Origin: Clostridiales bacterium
Lineage (GTDB): Bacteria > Bacillota > Clostridia > Clostridiales > Clostridiaceae
Direction: 5' to 3'
Assembly (NCBI GenBank): GCA_012519845.1
Contig: JAAYPK010000119.1
Span: forward strand, 1-64,000
DNA length: 64,000 nucleotides
Every line of letters begins with the position of its first letter. The first letter of the stretch is position 1. Below, in pieces: positions 1 to 8,799 of this stretch. The translations under genes were made by a program, and so were the position numbers. Below the pieces are notes generated by a model, which saw only the letters and a program-made list of their open reading frames with translations, did no database searches and was not told the DNA's origin.

Positions 1-143
1 GGTTGTCAGCATAAATCTAACATGTTTGAGGTTTATATGCTACTTTTTTATTCAAAATTTTATTGGTAATATATGAATTAAGAACCAATGGTAAAATTTC
101 TTAAATTAATGCACAAGTCAAGTAATTTAATTATACCAAAGAA

Positions 144-180
144 AAGAGCTTAAGGAAGCAATCTGCCTCCCAAAGCTCTT
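144..180 (-). terminator. Rho-independent terminator of the TipAS-type MerR gene
   Basis: On the minus strand AAGAGCTT pairs with AAGCTCTT, with a second inner stem (GGAGGC/GCTTCC), followed by a T-rich run. It lies directly after the stop codon of the MerR gene. Bases 1-143 show nothing recognisable. Confidence 0.75.
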
Positions 181-189
181 ACTTATTAA

Positions 190-918
190 TTAACTACAAT
201 AAATCTCAATGGCCTTGGACATAAATTGTGCTGTTCCTTCACCATTTTTATCAATATTTTTTGTAAAACGTTCATCTTTAATATACATTACCCCTAAACC
301 AGATAATATTTCATTAGTACACTTATAGAAATTATCAGTTATATAATCTTGCCATTTCTTAACTAATTCTTGTACTTCTCTGCTATCTGGTGATAGATTT
401 CTGTATACAGCAAACTTTTCTAAAATTTTATCCCCATCTGCCTGAATAGTTTTCCACTTTTCATTATCATAACCTGCTGTTTTCTGTTCACTTTCTTTAT
501 AAGCATCTGTATGTCCATAACGTTCCTTAACTTCTTTAGCATACTTCTTTTTATTTTCTATTAATTCTGAATTATCAAATTCCTTAAAGCTCATACTATT
601 ATCTCCTTCTATAATTTGTTCTATAAGCTCTATTAAACTTTTTAGTCGATTTTCTTTCTGTATAAGAAGCTCCCTGTGTTTTTTAAGAGCTTCTTCTTTA
701 GAATATGAAGAGCTTAACATAATTTCTTTAATATCTTTAAGAGAAAAATCTAATTCTCTGAAAAAAAGAATTTGCTGTAGCTTTTCCAGTGCTTCTTTAT
801 TATATAAACGGTATCCTGAATTTGAAATTCTACTTGGTTTTAATAATCCAATTTCATCATAATAATGTAAGGTGCGCACAGTAATTCCTGTTAATTTGGC
901 TACCTCATTTATCTTCAT
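190..918 (-). CDS. MerR-family regulator with C-terminal TipAS ligand-binding domain
   Basis: Residues 1-70 form a MerR winged-helix domain (KINEVAKLTGITVRTLHYYD and a G-Y-R-L-Y wing). A helical linker or coiled coil follows at about 75-115. The C-terminal half, about 125-242, has the all-helical TipAS fold pattern (tandem-histidine/aromatic type, as in TipAL, Mta and SkgA). TipAS proteins bind drugs such as thiopeptides and activate their own or exporter promoters. ATG at 918 or TTG at 924 is preferred over the longer TTG at 960, which falls inside a palindrome; GAGGAG precedes both. It lies downstream of an exporter/response-regulator operon on the same strand, so control of drug response is likely but inferred. 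The ligand is unknown. Confidence 0.85.
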   Translation of the reverse strand: MKINEVAKLTGITVRTLHYYDEIGLLKPSRISNSGYRLYNKEALEKLQQILFFRELDFSLKDIKEIMLSSSYSKEEALKKHRELLIQKENRLKSLIELIEQIIEGDNSMSFKEFDNSELIENKKKYAKEVKERYGHTDAYKESEQKTAGYDNEKWKTIQADGDKILEKFAVYRNLSPDSREVQELVKKWQDYITDNFYKCTNEILSGLGVMYIKDERFTKNIDKNGEGTAQFMSKAIEIYCS

Positions 919-946
919 TTCCAAAGTTATTTCATCTCCTCTCATC

Positions 947-968
947 AAATATAGTTGCAACTATATTT
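947..968. promoter_or_regulatory. Perfect 22-bp palindrome at the MerR gene start region
   Basis: Arms AAATATAGTTG and CAACTATATTT form an uninterrupted perfect dyad. It overlaps the predicted transcription start, just downstream of the -10 element at 971-976. It could be an operator for a repressor or a short stem in the 5' UTR; the first reading is favoured because there is no loop. Confidence 0.55.
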
Positions 969-970
969 AT

Positions 971-1001
971 ACAATACACTATGACGAAAGGTGAGAGTCA
1001 A
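971..1001 (-). promoter_or_regulatory. Putative MerR-type promoter with 19-bp spacer
   Basis: On the minus strand TTGACT (996-1001) and TATTGT (971-976) are separated by 19 bp, the over-long spacer typical of promoters that MerR proteins activate by DNA distortion. The dyad inside the spacer is weak, so autoregulation is an inference. Confidence 0.45.
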
Positions 1002-1023
1002 TACTTTTTTATAATAAATATTT

Positions 1024-1701
1024 TTAATTAACAAACCTATACCCTACACCCCAAACTGTAATAATACGCTTAGGATTTTTAGGATCCTTCTCAATTTTTT
1101 CTCTTAGCCATTTAATATGAACAGTTAAGGTTTGCTGTTCACTAAAGCTATCAAGACCCCATATTTCATTAAAAATATGTTCCTTATTTAAGGTTTTTCC
1201 CTTATTTTCAATAAGTAATAATAATAACTCATATTCCTTTACTGTTAAAGATAATTCTTTATTATTTAAGTAAGCACTTCTTGAGTCTTTATTTATTTTA
1301 ATATTATCCTCAATTATTATATTTCCTTTAGCTCTACGCTTAAAAATCCCAGAAATTTTAGCAAGCAAAATATCAATATCATAAGGCTTTTCAATATAAT
1401 CATCTGCCCCAAGTATTAAGCCATTTAGCTTATCTTCCTTATTTATTTTGGCACTTACAATAATAATTGGAGTGTTACTTTCTTCTCTTATTTTTTTACA
1501 AACTGCAAAACCATCTACTCCAGGAAGCATAATATCTAAAATAACTAAATTTATAGTGTTTTCAGAAAATATTTTTAATGCCTCTTCTCCACTATCTGTA
1601 ACTAAAACCTTATATCCTTCTGCCTTTAAAAAATCAGAAAGTATTTCAGAAATCTCCACATTATCTTCAACAATAAGTATATCTATCATATTACCATCCA
1701 A
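1024..1701 (-). CDS. OmpR/PhoB-family response regulator without a linked kinase
   Basis: The receiver domain spans residues 5-120, with acidic residues E12-D13, phospho-acceptor D56 in LVILDIMLPG, and a conserved Lys near 105. A winged-helix DNA-binding domain follows at 130-225, ending in T-V-W-G-V-G-Y-R-F. The ATG at 1701 overlaps the end of the upstream ATPase gene by 11 bp and has GGAG in front, so it is translationally coupled. Such regulators usually sit beside a sensor kinase; none is encoded in this operon or elsewhere in the window. It probably controls the transporter genes upstream of it. An unlinked kinase or another input is possible. Confidence 0.9.
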   Translation of the reverse strand: MDGNMIDILIVEDNVEISEILSDFLKAEGYKVLVTDSGEEALKIFSENTINLVILDIMLPGVDGFAVCKKIREESNTPIIIVSAKINKEDKLNGLILGADDYIEKPYDIDILLAKISGIFKRRAKGNIIIEDNIKINKDSRSAYLNNKELSLTVKEYELLLLLIENKGKTLNKEHIFNEIWGLDSFSEQQTLTVHIKWLREKIEKDPKNPKRIITVWGVGYRFVN

Positions 1702-2449
1702 GCTCCATTAACCAATTATTTATTATTTTTTCTCTTTCCTTTAGTGTACATTCATCATCATAAATTCCAAGTTTATACTCGCCTTGTATATTACCATCAA
1801 CTAAATAAATAACTCTTGAACACTTTGCAGCTACTTTAACATCATGGGTTACAAGCATAATAGTTGTCCCTTCTTTATTTATTTTGTTAAGTTCATTCAT
1901 AACTTCCTCTGAAGCACTACGATTTAATGCTCCTGTAGGTTCATCTGCAAATATCATCTTAGGATTATTTATAATACTTCTGCAAATACATGCCCTTTGA
2001 AGTTGTCCTCCTGATACCTCATTAATATCATTTTCCGATATATCAATTATACCAAGTTTTCTCATTAATTCCTTACCTTTTTCTTTAATTTCTACTCTAC
2101 TGCTTTTTTTAGATTTATAAGCAGGAAGTATAATATTATCAAAAACATTTAAATTTTTAAGCATATACATTTGTTGAAATATAAATCCCATTTCATTTAG
2201 TCTGACTTCAGCAAGACTTTTTTGAGATAAGGTACTTAAATCTTTACCAAAAAAATCCACATTTCCTGCTGTCATTGTGTCCATCCCCGATACTGTATAT
2301 AAAAGAGTTGATTTTCCAGAACCAGAAGGACCCATAACTGCAACCATTTCTCCTTCTTCAATTGTAAAATTAATATTTTTTAATACATTTTTTTGTCTTT
2401 TATTTATAACATAAGTTTTACATAAATCTTTAACTTTAATTCCGCTCAT
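1691..2449 (-). CDS. ABC transporter ATP-binding protein (MacB/LolD-like)
   Basis: A 252 aa ATPase with Walker A GPSGSGKST (about residue 40), a Q-loop region, the ABC signature SGGQLQR, Walker B MIFADEPTGAL and a switch histidine in VTHD. Family members energise FtsX/MacB-type permeases, which drive mechanotransmission or peptide and drug removal rather than import. It lies 13 bp after the permease gene and overlaps the response regulator gene. The substrate is unknown; an antimicrobial-peptide or lipid-targeting drug is the family-based guess. Confidence 0.92.
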   Translation of the reverse strand: MSGIKVKDLCKTYVINKRQKNVLKNINFTIEEGEMVAVMGPSGSGKSTLLYTVSGMDTMTAGNVDFFGKDLSTLSQKSLAEVRLNEMGFIFQQMYMLKNLNVFDNIILPAYKSKKSSRVEIKEKGKELMRKLGIIDISENDINEVSGGQLQRACICRSIINNPKMIFADEPTGALNRSASEEVMNELNKINKEGTTIMLVTHDVKVAAKCSRVIYLVDGNIQGEYKLGIYDDECTLKEREKIINNWLMELGW

Positions 2450-2462
2450 AACCTAACGCTCC

Positions 2463-4829
2463 TTACTCTATATTATTTGTTTCTGAAACTGTAATTTTTC
2501 TTATTTGAAGAGTGGTTAAGAAGCTACTTACAGTTACAAAGAATAATATTAATATTGGATAAATAACATATGCTTCTAATGGATTAATAACAAATTTTAT
2601 TTGGCTTGCCCCCATAAATTCAAATACTTTTCCTGAGGTTGCCTTAGTTATTGGATTTGCTAACAAAATACCTAAAATCGTAGATACAACCATTACAATT
2701 CCCATTCTTGTTGTTTGCCACAAAATAATACTACTATTTTTAAATCCAATAGATTTTAACATTGCTATTTCACCTTTTTCTTTTATAAGAAAGCTTTTTA
2801 CCATTAGTATTGTTACCAAACAATTTATTACTATTGTTATTAATAATAACAAATTTTTAACTTCATCAATTTGTGAAACTATATCTCCCATCATATGTTT
2901 TAAAAATCCTTCTCCATTGTAAACAGTATATTCTGGAAATATATTCTCTATTTTATTAAAATAATTTTCCTTTTCAATCTCTGTAGGGTTTCCTCTAAAT
3001 CTTATTTGAATTCCCATAGTTCCTGTAACTAGGTTGTAATCAATATTATCTTTTTCAGAAAATCTTATACCTTCTCCCATGTTCATCATTGATTGATAAG
3101 TAGCTGTAACTACATAATTTTTAACATTATCTCCTTGTTTTATAGAAACTGTATCTCCAATTTCTGCTCCAATATTTTCTTTAACAAGATTTGATAAAGC
3201 AATTTCATTATCATATATTGGGGCAGTACCTTCTAAATAATCGTAATTATCAGCACTAATTCCTATCCCTTGCATTGATATTGAAGTATAACTCTTATCA
3301 TTATGGGATATTCTTAATTTAAAAGCCATTTCCGTAAATACATCTGCATCTATATTTTCTTTTTTAAGCTTTTCATTCATATCTGATAAATATGATTCTA
3401 TAAATGTATGACTTTTGCTACTAAGAATTGTATTTGCTTCTTTATCTGAAACTAAAAATACATCACTTTCTGTCATATTAAAGGTTTTTATCAGGCTTTC
3501 ATCCTGAAGAGTATTTCCTGTACTTATTAGATTTATCATTAATATAATACCTAAAGTAAAAATAAAAATTAATACAACAAACCTTTTTATGCCGGTTAAT
3601 ATATCATTTATGGCCATATATAAAATTGTTGGTGTTCTTTTTAATTTACTTAATGAAAAAATGCTCTTTGAATGATAGCTTTCTCCAGTATTTCCTCCTC
3701 TAATGGCATCTATAGCAGTAAATTTGTTAATATGTCTGCTACAGAAATAAGTAAATAGCATTACAACTAAAACAACTAAAATTGAACATATAAAATTAAT
3801 TAATAATCCATTGGTATTCTCTTCAATAACAAGATTTTTTGAAACAGATTCTAATAACATATTTCCAAAAGGTATACTTAAGAAAAATCCTATTACAGCA
3901 CCTAATATTGAAATAGCAAAATATTTCACAGTATATATAAGCTTAATATCATTTGGCTTTATACCAATTGCTTTCATTATTCCAATTTCTTTAAACTCTT
4001 CTTGTAATGTAAAAACAATTGTAAATCTTAAAATTATCATTGAAATAAGTATAAGGAAAATACTTAATACCATTAATACTCCTGCAATAATCATATCCAT
4101 AATATATGAATTTGATATTAATGCTTTATCACATGAAAATATTATTGGAAAGCCTTCATTATTGTAGTCCTCTGTAAAACCCTTTATGTCATTTGTATTA
4201 ATGGAATACATCTTCATTTCCACATTATCATATTCTTTTTTTAAGTATTCATAATCCTCGTCACTAAAAATTAATCTTTTTACTCCCATCATTGATGAAC
4301 CTAAAAAAGCATCCTTAAAAGCTCCTTTAACAATGAAGGTTTTACCTTGAAAGATAATTTTATCTCCTTGTTTAAGGTTATTTTTCTCCATATCTGAAGT
4401 ATTAATTAAAATTTCTCCTTCATTGATATTAGTAATTTCATTATTATTTTCATCAAAGAATTTTTGTTGATTAATTTTTAATTTACTAAGAAACATAGTA
4501 TCTGAAGTAAATTCTAGTTCATCTCCATTTGGGAATTTCATATTATTATCACCAAAGGATATAATACTGTCTATTTTGTAGTTATCTACATTTTCATTTT
4601 TATTTAGAAAATCACAAATATCTGTATTAATACTTTCATCATTATTGGCTAATATTATATAATCAGCTAATTCTGCTTTATTAAAGTAACTTTCTAAGGC
4701 CGTTGATGTAGACAATAAATTCCTAACACTACTTGCAATAAATGTTACTGCTAAGGTAATGAATATTAGCAGAATTATATTCATTGTCTTCTTTCTTTTT
4801 AGATCTTTTTTAAGAATTTTTAAATACAT
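2463..4829 (-). CDS. FtsX-family ABC transporter permease, 788 aa
   Basis: One membrane segment near residue 20 is followed by a roughly 200-residue extracellular domain, three membrane segments at about 245-370, another segment near 415, a second extracellular domain at about 440-660, and three final segments. This is two FtsX/MacB_PCD repeats, 8 helices in total, not the 10-helix single-domain BceB layout. It is the first gene of the operon with the ATPase and response regulator. It is likely involved in efflux or sensing of a cell-envelope-active compound. The SD AAGGAG lies before the ATG. Confidence 0.88.
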   Translation of the reverse strand: MYLKILKKDLKRKKTMNIILLIFITLAVTFIASSVRNLLSTSTALESYFNKAELADYIILANNDESINTDICDFLNKNENVDNYKIDSIISFGDNNMKFPNGDELEFTSDTMFLSKLKINQQKFFDENNNEITNINEGEILINTSDMEKNNLKQGDKIIFQGKTFIVKGAFKDAFLGSSMMGVKRLIFSDEDYEYLKKEYDNVEMKMYSINTNDIKGFTEDYNNEGFPIIFSCDKALISNSYIMDMIIAGVLMVLSIFLILISMIILRFTIVFTLQEEFKEIGIMKAIGIKPNDIKLIYTVKYFAISILGAVIGFFLSIPFGNMLLESVSKNLVIEENTNGLLINFICSILVVLVVMLFTYFCSRHINKFTAIDAIRGGNTGESYHSKSIFSLSKLKRTPTILYMAINDILTGIKRFVVLIFIFTLGIILMINLISTGNTLQDESLIKTFNMTESDVFLVSDKEANTILSSKSHTFIESYLSDMNEKLKKENIDADVFTEMAFKLRISHNDKSYTSISMQGIGISADNYDYLEGTAPIYDNEIALSNLVKENIGAEIGDTVSIKQGDNVKNYVVTATYQSMMNMGEGIRFSEKDNIDYNLVTGTMGIQIRFRGNPTEIEKENYFNKIENIFPEYTVYNGEGFLKHMMGDIVSQIDEVKNLLLLITIVINCLVTILMVKSFLIKEKGEIAMLKSIGFKNSSIILWQTTRMGIVMVVSTILGILLANPITKATSGKVFEFMGASQIKFVINPLEAYVIYPILILFFVTVSSFLTTLQIRKITVSETNNIE

Positions 4830-4908
4830 TTTTTATCTCCTTTCTTATTCATTGATTTTATTATAGTTAGGAATTTATTAAATAATCCTTAAATCCTATT
4901 TCTCTTTT

Positions 4909-5013
4909 TTAAATTGTTTGTATGATTTCTTTATATTGGAGCTTGTCCCCAACCCAATCACCTACAAATTCAATATTTCTCCAGCTCTTCTCTAAACAAT
5001 TTATTGGATAATA
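4909..5013 (-). pseudogene. Possible C-terminal gene remnant
   Basis: In the 348 bp between the permease gene and the surface-protein gene, one minus-strand frame reads 34 codons rich in sensible residues (N-C-L-E-K-S-W-R-N-I-E-F-V-G-D-W-V-G-D-K-L-Q). It lies between two stops and has no start. It looks like the tail of a lost gene; the family is not recognised. The rest of the gap shows only the terminator at 5091. Confidence 0.25.
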
Positions 5014-5090
5014 TTAGTTTAATTAAATCTAAATATAAATACAATCATTGGGAGTTTTTTTATAAATCAAAATAAAATTCTTGTAATTAC

Positions 5091-5126
5091 AAAAACCACC
5101 TACCTTTAAAAAGATAGGTGGTTTTT
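5091..5126 (-). terminator. Bidirectional terminator hairpin
   Basis: AAAAACCACCTA pairs perfectly with TAGGTGGTTTTT over a 12-nt loop, with T-runs on both strands. It ends the surface-protein gene on the minus strand. Confidence 0.85.
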
Positions 5127-5177
5127 TATAAATATTTATTAACTTCCATCTAACATCTATGTGTCTCTACTTGGATA

Positions 5178-7082
5178 TTACTTTGCTCTCTTTTTTGATG
5201 TAAGAATTACACCTGCTCCTGAAATTATTGCCACAATCAATAGCATTGTAATAGGAGTATTATCGCTAGTCTTAGCTTCACTTGTTTCATTTGTTTTACT
5301 TGTTTCACCTAATATTGTCATTGTTGTTTCAGCATAACCATCTGTGTATTTTACTTTAATATTATGTGTTCCAAGAGAAAGTGTCTTCATATATTCTGAT
5401 GTAAATGTAATAATTGTTGAACCACTTTTTGCTGTATAGTACTTTTTATCAACTAATTTGCCATCTATATATAAATCTACAAACTTTGCAAAATCTCCAT
5501 CAATTCTTATAGTATATTCACCTGAACCCATTACAAAACTTCCATTTGCCCCTTCAATAACAGGATAATTATTCATTGTTCCAATTGCATAATCTGAGAA
5601 TTTGTCTGACTTGAATGTTAATGTTCCTTTTGCTTTATCATAAGTAGCAGGAATCTGTTCATAAACACCTTTATGTTTACGTATAACCACATATGATTTT
5701 GTTGCATCTAATTTTGTTCCAACATTTAGGGCAATAGTTACCTTTTGGCTTAATTCCTCTAATTCTGTTGTCCACATATCCAAGCTGTTTCCTTTATTTA
5801 TTATTTGTTCCAAATCAACCTTTAACCAGTTTGTAATTGTTACACCAGAACAAGCTTCACTTGACATCATTTCAGTCTTTTCTGAGTCCTTCATAGTGGA
5901 ATCCATTACTTTTAGCTTTAAATTACCAGAAGAAATAACACCAGCTCCACCATCAATTGTAGCTGAAGTTATACCATCAGCTGAAACATCAACTTTATCA
6001 GGATTTTTTGTAAATAATGCACTTAAATGCAAATTGGTATTTGGCATTACAAAAGTAAATGTACCAACCTCATTGCCTGCTATAACTTCATTCCCATTTA
6101 ATGAGCCTGACATAAACTGATATCCATAGTCTGGTATAATTTTTACAGTTACAGTACTTCCAGGTATAATAGCAACTCGTCCACCAACTTCATCCTGTAT
6201 ATTATTTACACCCGGGAAAATTTCTGGTTCTATTCCTGACCACTGTTCGGTTTCACCAGGTTTTATTGCTGAAATTATTTCTACTGTTCCATGCTCAACC
6301 TTTCCATCTGGACCAAAAGCATCATCATATGCCCATACAACAGTCCTAACAATTTTGTCAATTTGGATAGAATATTCAAGTTTTTCACTTACTACATATT
6401 CTTTTCCACTTTCTATAACTCCATTATCTCCCCAACCTGGACTTTGTACCATTATATCACTTGAGTTATATGTAACTTTTACCTTTGCTGTTTCTATATT
6501 ACTATCAAGAGTTGTATTTGTATTGATAGTATTCCAAGTTAATCCATTATCTGTGGAATACTGAATAGTAGCCTTGTCAGGTGAATCTCCTTCAATACGA
6601 AATGTTATTCCTTCTGTTGGTGTTGGTCCAGGTCCTGGATCATCAGAATTTTTAAACTCACAATTAAGTGCAAGATAATTACTTCCTGATTCTCCTGTAA
6701 TATGAACATCTGATGCCGTAAATGTATATGTCTTTGTACTACCACTTTCATTTACTACCCAGCTTGGCTCATTACCAGGATCACTCATACCTCCATATAC
6801 AAGATTCCCCACATTCCCTTCATCAGCATTCAAAGTAACAACTACTGTATCTGTAATCCCTATATCTCCAATCTCCTCAGTACTAGCTTCAGCTCCATTA
6901 ATTGTAACTTTAACTTTACCACCTTCATAATTAAACCAACTATCCGAATAGTTTGGATTTCCTTGCAAGCCAATGGTATAAGTACTTCCTATTGCCTTAA
7001 CTTCTATTGGTGCATAACCCAATGATACCAATAGACATACTGCCAAAAGACCTGCAAAAATTTTGTGTAACTTTTCTCTCAT
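5178..7082 (-). CDS. Secreted cell-surface protein with C-terminal anchor segment
   Basis: A 634 aa protein with a signal peptide (residues 1-30, positive start then hydrophobic core, cut near V-K-A). A beta-rich exported region follows with repeated ligand-binding-like modules; one ends T-F-T-F-V-M-P-N-T-N-L, as in InlB-B-like repeats. The C-terminus has Ser/Thr-rich spacer KTNETSEAKTSDNTP, one hydrophobic helix and basic KKRAK. That tail resembles the clostridial K-T-G/S-D sorting-type tail rather than LPXTG. No catalytic motif was seen; adhesion or a structural role is a guess. The gene stands alone with its own terminator. Confidence 0.7.
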   Translation of the reverse strand: MREKLHKIFAGLLAVCLLVSLGYAPIEVKAIGSTYTIGLQGNPNYSDSWFNYEGGKVKVTINGAEASTEEIGDIGITDTVVVTLNADEGNVGNLVYGGMSDPGNEPSWVVNESGSTKTYTFTASDVHITGESGSNYLALNCEFKNSDDPGPGPTPTEGITFRIEGDSPDKATIQYSTDNGLTWNTINTNTTLDSNIETAKVKVTYNSSDIMVQSPGWGDNGVIESGKEYVVSEKLEYSIQIDKIVRTVVWAYDDAFGPDGKVEHGTVEIISAIKPGETEQWSGIEPEIFPGVNNIQDEVGGRVAIIPGSTVTVKIIPDYGYQFMSGSLNGNEVIAGNEVGTFTFVMPNTNLHLSALFTKNPDKVDVSADGITSATIDGGAGVISSGNLKLKVMDSTMKDSEKTEMMSSEACSGVTITNWLKVDLEQIINKGNSLDMWTTELEELSQKVTIALNVGTKLDATKSYVVIRKHKGVYEQIPATYDKAKGTLTFKSDKFSDYAIGTMNNYPVIEGANGSFVMGSGEYTIRIDGDFAKFVDLYIDGKLVDKKYYTAKSGSTIITFTSEYMKTLSLGTHNIKVKYTDGYAETTMTILGETSKTNETSEAKTSDNTPITMLLIVAIISGAGVILTSKKRAK

Positions 7083-7203
7083 AATTAATACCTCCCATTG
7101 TTATAATTCTCATTTTTACAGTAAAAAAGTGTTACCATAATTTTTATATCATAACCAATGTGAGTTTCACAGTTTACATTTGTCTCTATTTTATATTAAT
7201 GTA

Positions 7204-8612
7204 TCAATCTGCTTCATTCCATGTATAGTAGAATTGAAGTAATCCAATTCTAGACTTAGTTTTCGTTTTTTCATTAAGACTTCCAATATGCCTGTATAAT
7301 GCTGCCCTTGATATAAAAAGTTGATCAGCAATATCTTGTGCACTTTCATCTGAAGATAATAAAATTTTAAGAACCTCCTTTTCTCTAGCTGTTAGTGAAA
7401 ATACTTCAGAAAACCTAGAAAACCTTTCTTCTTCATCTTCCATTTTTATTTTCACAAATTGTTCTACCTTATCTTCTGTATACTCATTAATTCTTAATTG
7501 ATTTGAATAAATAAAAATCGTTACACTTATTAACATGAATAAAAATAATGCTATAATAGTCATTGCCATATTATTTGCTAATGTTAATAATGTAACTGAC
7601 AATGCTCCTGTTATTACAGCGCCTGCATTGTTTATAGCACGTCCAAGTCCTGCCCAAAATTCAGGAATATTCATATAATATGATAAATCCATAAAGCTAG
7701 CAGTAAAAAATACTGCAAAAAATCCTGCTGAAAGGTAAAATACAATTAACCCTATTAAAAATGGTCCTCCAAACTCCATGACCACTACACAAGCCGTTGA
7801 CAAAAGTGTTACACAATACATCATTATATTCATATATCTACGTTTTTTTATATCAAATAAAAATCCTGCAGTTAATCCACTTAAAGCTAATAATAATCGT
7901 GGCCACTGTCCTATGTCCACATTCCCTGTTGCATGGACAAGCGTTACTGCATTATCTAATGTTGCAAATATACAGGTCATTAATGCAACCATAATAATTA
8001 AAGTCACACCTGCAATAATAGGGTTCTTTAGAACATATTTATCCTTTTTATATTTTTCAATTAACTTATCTTTTTCTATCCTTACCATTAAAATAACAAA
8101 ATTACCAAAAACACCCATAGAACCATTGATTCAGTGGTATCATTATTTATAAAATTATTATTAATAAATTGAAGTAGTATCCCAACTCCATAGGCCATTC
8201 CAACAGTTTTGGCTAAGTTTTTTCTATTATTAAGAGCACAAGCAGCTATATAGTGAACTGCACTTCCTACAATTCCTAGTATTACAAAAATAACAAGCCC
8301 AGATATTAGTATTGATTTGTATGAAGTATGCTGTTTAATAATGAAAATACATATAATACTAACCATAGAAGTGGCAAAAACTATACTAAATTTATTTTTT
8401 TCCTTAATAAACCTATTTATAATTGGAAAAAGAATAAATCCAATAACACTTGCTCCAAAAATATAGCTTTGTGCAGCTACTACCCCTTTTGAATCAATTA
8501 CATTTGCCATCATATTATCAAACATATACTCTGTTCCAAGAAATATAAAGTTGAATAATGCCAAAATAACAATTACTCTAATACTTTTATAATTCATAAG
8601 TTCTTTTTTCAT
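7204..8612 (-). pseudogene. Frameshifted MFS-like membrane protein with LuxR HTH C-terminus
   Basis: Two overlapping minus-strand frames, 8088-8612 (174 aa) and 7204-8118 (304 aa), together make one protein of about 465 aa. It would have roughly 12 membrane helices and a C-terminal LuxR-type helix-turn-helix (FSLTAREKEVLKILLSSDES onward, ending Y-Y-T-W). The frames cross in a T5 run (GTGTTTTTGG), where a one-base change restores one frame. Full-length membrane-bound MFS-LuxR regulators are known in Clostridia and Coriobacteria. The break may be a real mutation, slippage-based phase variation, or a sequencing error. Confidence 0.75.
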
Positions 8613-8799
8613 AAGTTCAATACCCCATTCAAATATGATATTTTAATTATAGACGAATGTCTCATATAATCAAATTGACAAAAGTCTCATTTACTAAAAC
8701 AAATCAAGAGAATTTTACATGTGAAAAAATGATGTTTGGATTGGCTGTGAAGCTGCTATTATGGCAGTGGTTACCAAAGATGTTTTGCCTTATACATTG

